A DNA stretch of 58,230 bases, taken from assembly GCA_964555065.1 (NCBI GenBank), contig CAZKRB010000009.1, positions 1 to 58,230 on the forward strand. The letters are read 5' to 3'. Below the pieces are notes generated by a model, which was not told the origin of the DNA, made no database searches, and saw only the letters and a list, made by a program, of their open reading frames with translations. The position numbers and the translations under genes are program-made. How positions within the stretch are numbered: the stretch's first letter is position 1; each line of letters starts with the position of its first letter. Positions 35,163-44,423 of this stretch are shown here, one piece after another. Origin of the DNA: Syntrophus sp964555065 (lineage in GTDB: Bacteria; Desulfobacterota; Syntrophia; Syntrophales; Syntrophaceae).

Positions 35163-37052
35163 CTACATCCAGCGGTCGGACTTATACTTGGCGTTATACT
35201 CTGCCTTCAGGGCAATCTGTGTTGCTTCAGCAATGTATTCCGGTTCCTTGACCAGGTCCTCGACCCGGATATCCACCCCGAAAATTCCAATGATTTCATC
35301 GCGGTCATCGGCGATGGGCGCGGAAACGGTGAAACAGAGGGCGCCGGTCATCTTGGAGATGTAAAAGTCGGTCACATGGAGCTTCCCCGTCCGCAGAGGT
35401 TCGATAAACCATTCCCGGTCGGATTGATCCGTTCCCACTCCGTAGTTTTCGTACTTGGCCCGGTCCGCGATATTGGTAATGTTCCTCGTGGTCTTCTTCC
35501 CGTTCATGTCGACGACATAGGCGAACTGGATCGAGGGGTACTCCTCGATAAACCGCTGCATCACCGGCTCCTGCAGTTCGGGCTCCATCGTCCTCATCGC
35601 CGGATCGTCGATGATCTTGCGCAGGACGGCAATGGCGGCTTCGGCGGCCTTGAATTTGATCCTCTCCAGGTCGGACATGAAGAGTTCGGGGAGGTATTTG
35701 CGGGCCTTCGCCTCCAGCTCTTCCGAGGAAATCGTGGTCACCCGGCCGGCCTCGTACTCGTCCACGATCCATTTGTTGATCTTGGAAATTCCGGGGTGCC
35801 GTTTATCGACGGTATTCTCACCGGTGAGCCGGTAATGGGAATTGATCCAGTAGGCGATGCCTGCTTTTCCGGACTTGTCGGTCACCATGGGAACGATGGG
35901 GCGCTTCAGGATTTTTGTCGTGTCGAAGATGTTGTAGATCTCCTCGTTCTTGATCAGACCGTCGGCATGAACACCCGCCCGGGTGACGTTGAAGTCCGCT
36001 CCGACAAAGGGGAAGTTGTCCGGAATCTTGTAGCCGATCTCATTTTCAAAGTACTGCGCGATGTCCGTGATGACCGTGGTGTCAATCCCGTCGGTGCTTC
36101 CCCTCAGGCCGATGTACTCCATGATCAGCCCTTCGATGGGCGGATTGCCGGTCCTCTCACCCAGGCCGAGAAGGGTGGAATTGGCGGCGCTGCAGCCGTA
36201 AAGCCAGGCGGTGGTCGCATTGATCAGGGCCTTGTGAAAATCGTTGTGGCCGTGCCATTCCAGAAGGTGGCCGGGTACATTGGCATCCTCAATGAAGGCC
36301 CGCACCAGTTTATCGACGCTCCTCGGCAGCGAGGCGCCGGGATAGGTCACCCCGTACCCCATGGTGTCGCAGAGCCGGATCTTGATATCCAGCCCGCTTT
36401 CTTCGCGAAGCTTCATCAACTCGATGGCAAAGGGAATACAGAAACCGTAGATATCCGCCCGCGTGATATCTTCAAAATGGCAGCGGGGGATGACGCCGGC
36501 ATCCAAAATGGATTTGACAATCCCCAGGTATTCGTCCAGGGCCTGGCTCCGTTTTTTGTTGAGCTTCAGAAAGATATGGTAATCGGACACCGAGGTCAGG
36601 ATTCCCGTTTCCTTCAGTTCCATTTCTTTTACCAGGGGCACATCTTCCTGGGCCGCCCGGATCCAGCCCGTAATCTCCGGAAAGGGAAGGCCGAGCGCCC
36701 GGCACCGCGTCACAGCTTCCTTATCCCGTTTGCTGTAGAGGAAGAACTCCGTCTGACGGATAACGCCTTTTTCTCCACCCAACCGGCTCATCAGCTGGAA
36801 AAGATCGGCGATCTGCTTGACCGTGTAGGGGGGTCTGGCCTGCTGCCCGTCGCGAAAGGTCGTATCGGTAATAAAAAGCTCCTCCGCCGGCTGAACTGGA
36901 ATCATCCGGTAATCAAAATCGATTCGGCTGACTTCGTCGTAGGGGAAGACCTCCTTCTGCAGGTTTGGTTCATCCACATCCCGCAATTCACAACGCCAGA
37001 ATCGGGTATGTTCGTGATTGAGGATTCGTCTCCGGGAATTCCATTTTGCCAT
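35163..37052 (-). CDS. Re-citrate-synthase-like HMGL enzyme with C-terminal Cache-like domain
   Basis: 629 residues. A DRE-TIM metallolyase barrel (about 60-435) has DTTFRDGQQ (R67, D68), HFEDITRADIYGF and HGHND (H267, H269), the catalytic and metal residues of 2-isopropylmalate, homocitrate and Re-citrate synthases. I recall that a protein of this type and size from Syntrophus aciditrophicus was shown to be a Re-citrate synthase; this is therefore my leading call, joining acetyl-CoA and oxaloacetate for glutamate synthesis. Residues about 475-600 look like a Cache sensor domain (SDREWF, TDFYISKMTG, TVSAPIADDRDEIIGIFGVD) in place of the LeuA regulatory domain. ATG 37052 has GGAGAG upstream. 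Isopropylmalate or homocitrate synthesis is the alternative. Confidence 0.8.
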   Translation of the reverse strand: MAKWNSRRRILNHEHTRFWRCELRDVDEPNLQKEVFPYDEVSRIDFDYRMIPVQPAEELFITDTTFRDGQQARPPYTVKQIADLFQLMSRLGGEKGVIRQTEFFLYSKRDKEAVTRCRALGLPFPEITGWIRAAQEDVPLVKEMELKETGILTSVSDYHIFLKLNKKRSQALDEYLGIVKSILDAGVIPRCHFEDITRADIYGFCIPFAIELMKLREESGLDIKIRLCDTMGYGVTYPGASLPRSVDKLVRAFIEDANVPGHLLEWHGHNDFHKALINATTAWLYGCSAANSTLLGLGERTGNPPIEGLIMEYIGLRGSTDGIDTTVITDIAQYFENEIGYKIPDNFPFVGADFNVTRAGVHADGLIKNEEIYNIFDTTKILKRPIVPMVTDKSGKAGIAYWINSHYRLTGENTVDKRHPGISKINKWIVDEYEAGRVTTISSEELEAKARKYLPELFMSDLERIKFKAAEAAIAVLRKIIDDPAMRTMEPELQEPVMQRFIEEYPSIQFAYVVDMNGKKTTRNITNIADRAKYENYGVGTDQSDREWFIEPLRTGKLHVTDFYISKMTGALCFTVSAPIADDRDEIIGIFGVDIRVEDLVKEPEYIAEATQIALKAEYNAKYKSDRWM

Positions 37053-37150
37053 GATACTTCTCTCCAAAGGACGGCGCTTTCCCCGAGGAAAGCGAAGATC
37101 CAGTCTTTTCAAAGGAAATTGACAGATCCCAGGAATCTGTCTACGCCATG

Positions 37151-38926
37151 CTAAACAATTTTAAGGGATAATTCCATCAATTGTTCGATGCTGACCCGGG
37201 AGGGGGCATCCGTCATCAGGCAGGTCGCCTTCTGGGTCTTGGGGAAGGCGATGACGTCGCGGATCGATTCCGCCCCAGTCATCATCATGACCAGCCGGTC
37301 CAGACCGAAGGCAATCCCCCCGTGAGGCGGCGTCCCGTATTCCAGGGCGTCGAGAAGAAATCCGAACTTGCTGCGCACTTCCTCGCTCTCCAGGCCGAGG
37401 GCCTCGAAAATCAGGGATTGGACCTTTTTCTGGTGGATCCGGATGCTTCCCCCTCCGACCTCGGAGCCGTTCAGCACGAGGTCATAGGCCCGTGCCCGGA
37501 CTTTTCCCGCCTCTCCGGGGAGATGGGGGACATCCTCAGCCACGGGAGAGGTGAAGGGGTGATGGGTCGAGACATAACGCTTTTCCGTCTCACTGAACTC
37601 CATGAGGGGAAACTCGGTGATCCAGACAAAGGCGAACTGTTCGGGATCGATGAGGTTCAACTTTTTTGCCAAATGAGACCGGAGATTGCCCAGGGCGTCA
37701 TGAACCACCGCCGGGGTGTCCGCCACGAAAACCAGGGCGTCACCTTCGACGGCTTCCATCCGGGTATTGATCTGCTGAACTTCTTCCGCGGTGAGAAACT
37801 TGAAGATCGGCGAGGTCCAGCCCGCGGCCAGCACCCGGGCCCAGGCGAGACCTTTGGCCCCATAAATCGTGACAAAATTCTGCAGCTCATCGAAATCCTT
37901 GCGGGACAGGCGCTTTCCATCAGGAATACGGATGGCCTTGATCAGCCCGCCTCCCGCGGCCGCTTCCCGGAATACCGACAGGTTGGAATCGATGAGAATA
38001 TCGGTCAGGTCACGAAGTTCGAGGCCAAACCGGATGTCCGGATTGTCCTTGCCGTAACGGCTGATGGCCTCCCCATAGGACAGACGGGGAAAAGGCAGGG
38101 AAGGGGGGCGGTTCAGGCAGCGGGTAAAAAGGTGCGCCATCAACCCCTCCATGATTGCGATGATGTCGTCCTCGGTAATGAAGGACATTTCCACGTCGAT
38201 CTGGGTGAACTCGGGCTGCCGGTCGGCCCGGAGGTCTTCGTCCCGGAAACACTTGACAATCTGAAAATAGCGGTCAAAGCCGGATACCATCAGCAGCTGT
38301 TTGAAGATCTGGGGGGACTGGGGAAGGGCATAAAACATCCCCTTGTTCACCCGGCTGGGAACGAGATAGTCCCGGGCGCCTTCCGGGGTGCTTTTGGTGA
38401 GAAAGGGCGTTTCGATCTCGATGAACCCCTTGCCCTGAAAGTACTGCCTCGTTTCCGCCGCCACACGGCTTCTCAGGAGAATGTTTTTCTGCAGCTGCGG
38501 CCGGCGAAGATCGAGATAGCGATACTTCAGGCGGACATTTTCCGAGATGTCGCTTTCGGTTTCGAGGCTGAAAGGCGGGGTCTGGGCTTCGTTAAGGATC
38601 TCCAGTTCCTCCACCAGGACCTCGATCGTCCCGGTTTTCATCTCGGGATTGACCATTCCTTCGGGACGTTGACGGACCCGCCCCCGAACGGCCAGGACAA
38701 ATTCACTGCGGATTCGATGGGCTTCCTGGTGGGCTTCGGGGCTGTACTCCGGATTGAAAACGATTTGCACCAGGCCTTCCCGGTCCCGGAAATCCACAAA
38801 GATGACCCCGCCGTGATCCCGGCGGCGGTGAACCCAGCCCATGAGAACCACTTCCCTGTCAATGTCGCTGCTGCGCAATTGTCCGCAGTAATGTGTTCTT
38901 TTCTTCTTCGTGATGAAATCCGACAA
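37151..38926 (-). CDS. aspS: Aspartyl-tRNA synthetase, predicted non-discriminating (AspRS/AsxRS)
   Basis: 591 residues, bacterial-type class II enzyme: N-terminal OB-fold anticodon domain, motif 2 FRDEDLRADRQPEFTQIDVE, the GAD insertion, motif 3 GIAFGLDRL. H38 (in RRRDHGG) and G90 (in RPEGM) match His31 and Gly83 of the non-discriminating Pseudomonas enzyme, where E. coli has Leu and Lys. The enzyme is therefore expected to charge both tRNA-Asp and tRNA-Asn, with GatCAB converting Asp-tRNA-Asn. hisS lies five bases upstream in the same transcript. Confidence 0.96.
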   Translation of the reverse strand: MSDFITKKKRTHYCGQLRSSDIDREVVLMGWVHRRRDHGGVIFVDFRDREGLVQIVFNPEYSPEAHQEAHRIRSEFVLAVRGRVRQRPEGMVNPEMKTGTIEVLVEELEILNEAQTPPFSLETESDISENVRLKYRYLDLRRPQLQKNILLRSRVAAETRQYFQGKGFIEIETPFLTKSTPEGARDYLVPSRVNKGMFYALPQSPQIFKQLLMVSGFDRYFQIVKCFRDEDLRADRQPEFTQIDVEMSFITEDDIIAIMEGLMAHLFTRCLNRPPSLPFPRLSYGEAISRYGKDNPDIRFGLELRDLTDILIDSNLSVFREAAAGGGLIKAIRIPDGKRLSRKDFDELQNFVTIYGAKGLAWARVLAAGWTSPIFKFLTAEEVQQINTRMEAVEGDALVFVADTPAVVHDALGNLRSHLAKKLNLIDPEQFAFVWITEFPLMEFSETEKRYVSTHHPFTSPVAEDVPHLPGEAGKVRARAYDLVLNGSEVGGGSIRIHQKKVQSLIFEALGLESEEVRSKFGFLLDALEYGTPPHGGIAFGLDRLVMMMTGAESIRDVIAFPKTQKATCLMTDAPSRVSIEQLMELSLKIV

Positions 38927-38931
38927 CGTCC

Positions 38932-40197
38932 TTACCTCTCTTTTATAAGTTTCAGAATCTGCTTCTCCAGGTCATCCAGGGAAAGGGTTTGCTGGGTGCC
39001 CGCCTTCATGTCCCGGAATTCGGCCTTTTTTTCTTCGAGCTCACGATCGCCCAGGATCAGGGTATAGGCGCAGTTCAGCCGGTTTGCCCGCTTCATTTGG
39101 CTTTTCAGGCTTCTTGCGGACAAATCCTGTTCCACGTGCAGCCCTTCTCTCCTCAGCCGGTTGGAAAGCAGGAAGGCCCTTTTCTGAGCGGCCGCTCCCA
39201 GGGAGGCGACAAAAAGATCCGGCTGCGGCAGATCAAGGGAATCCGTGGCCGGCAGCAGGGAAACCAGGCGTTCAAAACCGACGGCAAAGCCGATGCCGGG
39301 GATATCGGGACCGCCAAGTTCCTGAACGAGCCGGTCATAGCGGCCGCCGCCGACAACGGCATTCTGAGCCCCCAGATGCTCCGTGGTGACCTCGAAGGTG
39401 GTCTTGGTGTAATAATCCAACCCCCGGACCATGCGGGAGTTGACTTTATAAGGGATGCCGAGTTCCTCGAGTGCCGAGGCGACCTCCTCGAAATGCTGAC
39501 GGCAATCCCCGCAGATGAAGTCGCCCAGGCGGGGGGCGTCGGCGATCACCTCCTGACACTCCCGAGCCTTGCAGTCGAATACCCGCAGCGGATTGGAGCC
39601 CAGCCGCCGCTTGCAGTCGTCACAGAGACCCTCTTCCTTGCCTCTGAGAAATTCGAGAATGGCGCTGCGGAAGGCGGGACGGCAGGAGAAACATCCCAGG
39701 GAATTCAGCTCCAGGCTGACCTTGTCCAGGCCGACTTCCTGAAGGAAATGCATCAGCATCACGATCACTTCCGCATCGGCCCGCGGATCATCAAGGCCCA
39801 GCAATTCCACATCAATCTGGTGGAACTGTCGGAAGCGGCCCCTTTGAGGCCTCTCCCGGCGGAACATGGGGCCGATCGTAAAAAGCCGGCTGACCGGCTC
39901 GGCGTTGTAAAGCGTATGTTCCAGGTAAGCCCGGATGACGGAAGCCGTCGCTTCCGGGCGAAGTGTCAGACATTCGTCGCCCCGGTCGGCAAAGGTATAC
40001 ATCTCCTTTTCGACGATATCCGTGGACTCGCCGATTCCTCTCCTGAAAAGGTCCGTTTTTTCCAGGATGGGAAGGCGGATCTCCTTGAAGCCGAAGCGGG
40101 AAAAAATCTCCCGGGCCGCATTCTCCACGCACCGCCATTTTCCCGCTTCCTCGGGCAGAATATCCTTGAATCCCTTAACTGCTGTAATAACTTCCAT
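38932..40197 (-). CDS. hisS: Histidyl-tRNA synthetase
   Basis: 421 residues, class II. The start GFKDILPEEAGKW, motif 2 FRRERPQRGRFRQFHQIDVE, the histidine-binding peptide RGLDYYTKTTFEV and motif 3 GIGFAVGFERL are all present, followed by the anticodon-binding alpha/beta domain (DLFVASLGAAA and on). A Cys-rich stretch in the middle (CDDCKRR, CKAREC, CGDC) resembles a zinc-binding insertion seen in a subset of bacterial HisRS. It is expressed with aspS. Confidence 0.96.
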   Translation of the reverse strand: MEVITAVKGFKDILPEEAGKWRCVENAAREIFSRFGFKEIRLPILEKTDLFRRGIGESTDIVEKEMYTFADRGDECLTLRPEATASVIRAYLEHTLYNAEPVSRLFTIGPMFRRERPQRGRFRQFHQIDVELLGLDDPRADAEVIVMLMHFLQEVGLDKVSLELNSLGCFSCRPAFRSAILEFLRGKEEGLCDDCKRRLGSNPLRVFDCKARECQEVIADAPRLGDFICGDCRQHFEEVASALEELGIPYKVNSRMVRGLDYYTKTTFEVTTEHLGAQNAVVGGGRYDRLVQELGGPDIPGIGFAVGFERLVSLLPATDSLDLPQPDLFVASLGAAAQKRAFLLSNRLRREGLHVEQDLSARSLKSQMKRANRLNCAYTLILGDRELEEKKAEFRDMKAGTQQTLSLDDLEKQILKLIKER

Positions 40198-40311
40198 TTT
40201 GATTGACCATGCCCAACCTTCTTTTTTGAAGCCTTAATGCTTAACATAGAACATACTGAATAACAATAAAATTATGTCCTTCCGCTCTTGCGGATGCCCG
40301 GCGTCCTCAAC

Positions 40312-42798
40312 TTATGAATCGTCCCACCCGGGTTCCGGTTTAAACGACCGCAGGGAAATCCCCCTTCCATCGGTCTTCAGGGTAATCGCCCCCTGCCGGT
40401 CCGTCCGCAATATCCGGGCGCCGACGCTTTGATATCGCTCGACAACTTCCCGATGGGGAAACCCGAAGAGGTTATCCCGACCGCAGCTGATAACTGCGAC
40501 CTGCGGCCGGGTGTTCAGGATAAAGGGGAGGCTGCTGGACATCCTGCTTCCGTGATGTGGGACGAACAGGACCTCGCTGCGGAGATCGTCCCCCTCCCCG
40601 AGCAGAGCGATCTCCTGTTGGGCCGAAAGATCTCCCGGCAACATCAGGCTGACGGCGCCATAGGTCAACCGCACGACGAGAGATTTATCATTCAGATCCA
40701 CTACAGGAGAAAACCGGGGTTTCGGATTCAAGAGCTGAATGGCGACGGGTCCGATCTGCAAGAGGCTTTTCTTTTCGGTGAAAATCCGGTGCCGGATCCC
40801 TTTCCGGGAAAGAATTTCCAGAAATCGGCGATACGTCTCGTCGCTCCCACCCGGTCCGTTCGACCAGACTTCCCTGACCGTAAAATGTTCCAGCACGAAG
40901 AGCAGCCCGCCCAGATGGTCGGCATGGGCGTGGGAAAGAACGACGACATCGAGCGTTCGGATCCTCTCATGCCACAGAAAAGGCGCCACGACCGAACGGC
41001 CGATGTCAAAGCCATCCATGGAGCTTCCCCCTCCATCTATCAGCATGGTCTTTCCGCCAGGCAAGCGAATCAAGGTGGCGCTACCCTGATGAACATCAAT
41101 CGCCGTGGCGGTGAGGTCCCGGCTCCTGATCTTCTCCAGGTGATGCCAGAGCGAACTGCCTGGGAGAAAAGCGAGCAGGCAAAGGCAGATAAACCAGAGC
41201 AGGCGCTTTTTGCAGCGAAGCTTCCCATGGTCTTCAAGGCGATAGACTTGAACCAGTTGGAGAGCCGAAAGCAAAAACAGGTAAAAGGCGCCCGCCTGCC
41301 ACGGCGAAGGGGTGCAGACATAAAAGGAGGCCCAAGGGAAACCGGAAAAGAAATCCACCAGCCCCAGGGAAATTTTTACCAGCCACGCCGAGCACGAAAT
41401 CAGCATCCCGGCGAGAGCCTGGGAAAAGGGGGTGACGACGATCACCATCATGCTGACCGGCAGAGCCATCAGGCCAAGGATGGGCACAAGCACGACATTG
41501 GCGGGTAGAACGATGAAGGACAGGCGGTTGAAAGTGAAGGCAATAATGGGCAACGTTCCCAGGGTGACGCCGACCGTGGTGAAGAAAAAAAGGAAAAAAT
41601 CCTCTTTTCTGCGGGTAAGCCATTCCTTCGTTCGTGAAGACGGCGCCGACGAATGGGCGTTGTGTCGAAAAGGGGCCCATAGGGGAGCCAGGCAGGCGAT
41701 GGAGGCAACGGCGGTGAAGGAAAGCTGAAAAGAAACATCGAAAAGCGCCTGGGGAGAAACCATCAGAATTACCAGAGCGGCCGCCGCAAGGGTGTTTAAC
41801 AGGTCCTGCCGACGGTCCAGAACAATGGCGATCATAAAAACCAGGGCCATGATTTCCGCCCGGACCACGGATATCCCTGCCCCGGCGATCAAGGAATAGA
41901 CCATGACGGGCGGAAAGGCCGCCAGAAGAGAAATTTTAACCACGTTGAAGCGCAGCAGGAGCGTTTCCGACCTGCGGAAGAGCCAGCGAACAACCACAAT
42001 CGACCACAGAGCGATCATGCCGACGTTAAAACCGGAGATGGCAAGGATATGGGACGTACCGGTCATATTGAATTGATCCCGGATGTTTTGAGGGATTTCC
42101 CTCTGGTTACCGAGGATCATGGCCTGCAGAACCGCCTGTTCGGGAAAAGAGGCATGACGGACAATGAGAGTTCGGATCGTATGGCGGAACCTTTCCAATC
42201 TCTCCCGGAAAACATTCCCCTGATCCTTTCGCAGAACAATGAGTCTGGATTCATCGCTGACAAAGCCCAGGAATGAAATCCTTTGGAACCGAAGACGTTT
42301 TTCATAATCAAATCCGCCTGGATTATTGAAATTATGCGGCTTTGCCAACCTCGTTTCGCAGCGGATGAAATCGCCATAGTTCAAATCCTGATGCCCTTTA
42401 ACCGTCAGGAGAATGCGTTCCGTGACGGGAAGATAAGCACCGTCCTCTAAAACCCGGATTGCCTGCAGAACCACTTTAACTTTTCCTTCGGCATATTGCG
42501 GGCTTTCGCAGATTCTCCCCTCCAGGGTTGCGACGCCCCTGTTAGCTTCCCGCTGGAGGGCTTCTGATGGCGGAGAAGGCCGGTTTAGGTAGGTGATGTT
42601 CCAACTCCCTTGAAGAAACAGGACGGCCATGACCCCCGGTACGATTAGAAGCGATTTCTTCTGACAAAATCCTACCGCCAGGAGAAAAATCACTGGAACA
42701 AGAAGGAAAAGATATCCGGGAAGGGAAAGGGCAAAACAGTCTCCGGCAAGAATGCCTGAAATCAGGGCGGGCAGGAAAAGGAGGAAAGGCTTTTGCAT
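40312..42798 (-). CDS. comEC: ComEC/Rec2 DNA-uptake channel
   Basis: 828 residues. N-terminal membrane helices and a DUF4131-type OB domain (ATLEGRICESPQYAEGKVKV) precede the multi-helix Competence core (AILGNQREIPQNIRDQFNMTG, HILAISGFNVGMI), and a metallo-beta-lactamase-like domain follows from about 560 (VVLSHAHADHLGGLLFVLEH). This is the full three-domain form. ComEC carries single-stranded DNA across the inner membrane in transformation and may degrade the other strand. No pilus or comEA gene is seen in the window. It is divergent from the decayed two-component genes. Confidence 0.93.
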   Translation of the reverse strand: MQKPFLLFLPALISGILAGDCFALSLPGYLFLLVPVIFLLAVGFCQKKSLLIVPGVMAVLFLQGSWNITYLNRPSPPSEALQREANRGVATLEGRICESPQYAEGKVKVVLQAIRVLEDGAYLPVTERILLTVKGHQDLNYGDFIRCETRLAKPHNFNNPGGFDYEKRLRFQRISFLGFVSDESRLIVLRKDQGNVFRERLERFRHTIRTLIVRHASFPEQAVLQAMILGNQREIPQNIRDQFNMTGTSHILAISGFNVGMIALWSIVVVRWLFRRSETLLLRFNVVKISLLAAFPPVMVYSLIAGAGISVVRAEIMALVFMIAIVLDRRQDLLNTLAAAALVILMVSPQALFDVSFQLSFTAVASIACLAPLWAPFRHNAHSSAPSSRTKEWLTRRKEDFFLFFFTTVGVTLGTLPIIAFTFNRLSFIVLPANVVLVPILGLMALPVSMMVIVVTPFSQALAGMLISCSAWLVKISLGLVDFFSGFPWASFYVCTPSPWQAGAFYLFLLSALQLVQVYRLEDHGKLRCKKRLLWFICLCLLAFLPGSSLWHHLEKIRSRDLTATAIDVHQGSATLIRLPGGKTMLIDGGGSSMDGFDIGRSVVAPFLWHERIRTLDVVVLSHAHADHLGGLLFVLEHFTVREVWSNGPGGSDETYRRFLEILSRKGIRHRIFTEKKSLLQIGPVAIQLLNPKPRFSPVVDLNDKSLVVRLTYGAVSLMLPGDLSAQQEIALLGEGDDLRSEVLFVPHHGSRMSSSLPFILNTRPQVAVISCGRDNLFGFPHREVVERYQSVGARILRTDRQGAITLKTDGRGISLRSFKPEPGWDDS

Positions 42799-42841
42799 GA
42801 GTATCCCTCTGCCGACTCCAGTGTTTTAAGTAAAGCCCATC

Positions 42842-44423
42842 ATGTCGGCATCCCCTTACGACAGGCGGGATGGCTCCTGGATGATGAAAGGTAAAATGAA
42901 CAGCAGGCTGGAAGATTCCGTGTTCATAACCGAAGCTTCCGAGAGGCCGCTCACATTGGGAGATCAGAGGCGGAAAAGACTACACTGGCTCATCGTGTCA
43001 CGCGTTGTGATAGCTACCTTTCTGCTGGGGGTGCTAATTTTCATCGATTTCAGGCAGACCTCGTGGGAACCGGAAATTCAAACCCCTGCTTTTTACGGGC
43101 TTCTCCTCGCTACCTATCTCATTTCTTTCCTGGTCCTTGTATCCTTGAAATTTGTAGCAAACTGCCGCCGGCAGGCCTATCTCCAGATGGCCGGGGATAT
43201 TTTTCTGATCACCAGCCTCATTCATCTTACCGGGGGGGTAAGCAGCATCTATTCCGTTCTTTATCCCATGGTGATTATTTACACGGTGCTGTTTACAGAA
43301 CGAAAAGGGGGCGTTGCGGCCGCCACGGCCTGCATTTTTTCCTAGGGTATGCTGCTGAATCTGGAATATTTCAGGATTCTCGACCCTCCTTTGATATCGA
43401 TCCTGCCGGAAATTGAGCACAATGCCGATTATGTTTATTCGAGAATCCTCGTTCACGCCCTTTCATTTTATGCGGTGGCTTTTCTCGCCGGTTTTGTGAT
43501 CGAACAGGAGAAAACAGCCAGTATCCTTCTGTTGGAAAAAGAGAATGCCTTCGATCAACTGGATCTCCTGCACCGGAGCATTATCGAATCCATCGACGCC
43601 GGGATTCTGACGATTAACCTGGAAGGTCGGATTAAATCCTGCAACCGGGCGTCCGGAACTTGACTTCCATCAAGAAGATGGAAGCGGCTTATGAAAACAG
43701 CAGGCGCCTAGCCTTTATCGGCGAAATGGCGGCCGGTCTAGCTCATGAAATCAGGAATCCCCTGGCGGCGATCAGCGGCTCCATTCAAATGTTGAGGAAG
43801 GACCTCACCTTGGAGCCGACCGACGAGCGGCTGATGAAGATTATTCTGCGGGGAAAGGATCAACTGGAAAATTTCATGAGGGATTTTCTGCTGCTGGCCA
43901 AGCCGGCGGCAGGCCACCGGGAAAGGGTGGCCCTGAATGAACTCATTGATGAGATCCTGGAGTCCCTGGCTTATCTGCCCGATTGGAAGGAAAAGATCAC
44001 AGCTGAGAGAAGTTTTTCTGCACCGGTCATGCTGTGGGCAAACAAGGCGGAAATTCAGCAGGTGGTATGGAATCTCATCCTCAATGCCCTGCAGGCCATT
44101 CCCCGGGAAGGCTGCCTGTCCATTCGGACGGCTCAGCCGGAAATCAAGGGAGGACGGCAATGGGTGCAATTGTGCATCGAGGACGACGGAAAGGGATTTC
44201 CCCAGAAGACAAGGTCAGGATCTTTCAGCCTTTTTTTACGACCAAGGAAAGGGGAGCCGGCCTGGGGCTGGCGGTCGTTGGGAGGATTGTTGAAAATTAC
44301 GCGGGCATCCTCACGATCGACAGTGAACAGGGAAGAGGGACGGTCATCGCGGCCGATCTTCCGACCGGTCCGGAAGCTCAGCAAAGAGATTGGTCCGATC
44401 TCAAAGATGAGCGGGCGGCCTGA
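42842..44423 (+). pseudogene. Decayed PilS-like membrane histidine kinase
   Basis: The parts of a PilS/NtrB-type kinase can be read in order but in changing frames. Membrane helices (LIVSRVVIATFLLGVLIFID and following) run to an in-frame TAG at 43343, then continue in the same frame to IIESIDAGILTINLEGRI and CNRASG, where the PAS domain should follow. Instead the sequence jumps near 43655, in another frame, to LTSIKKMEAAYENSRRLAF and the phospho-acceptor box GLAHEIRNP, so about one PAS domain is missing. A one-base loss in the G run at 44193-44195 breaks the ATPase domain, which resumes as GISPEDKVRIFQPFFTTKE in a third frame and ends at 44423. Confidence 0.88.

Noticed and set aside
35376..37154. 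592-codon plus-strand frame antisense to the citrate-synthase-like gene
   Set aside because: Arises from codon bias of the real gene; no start signal or known motif.
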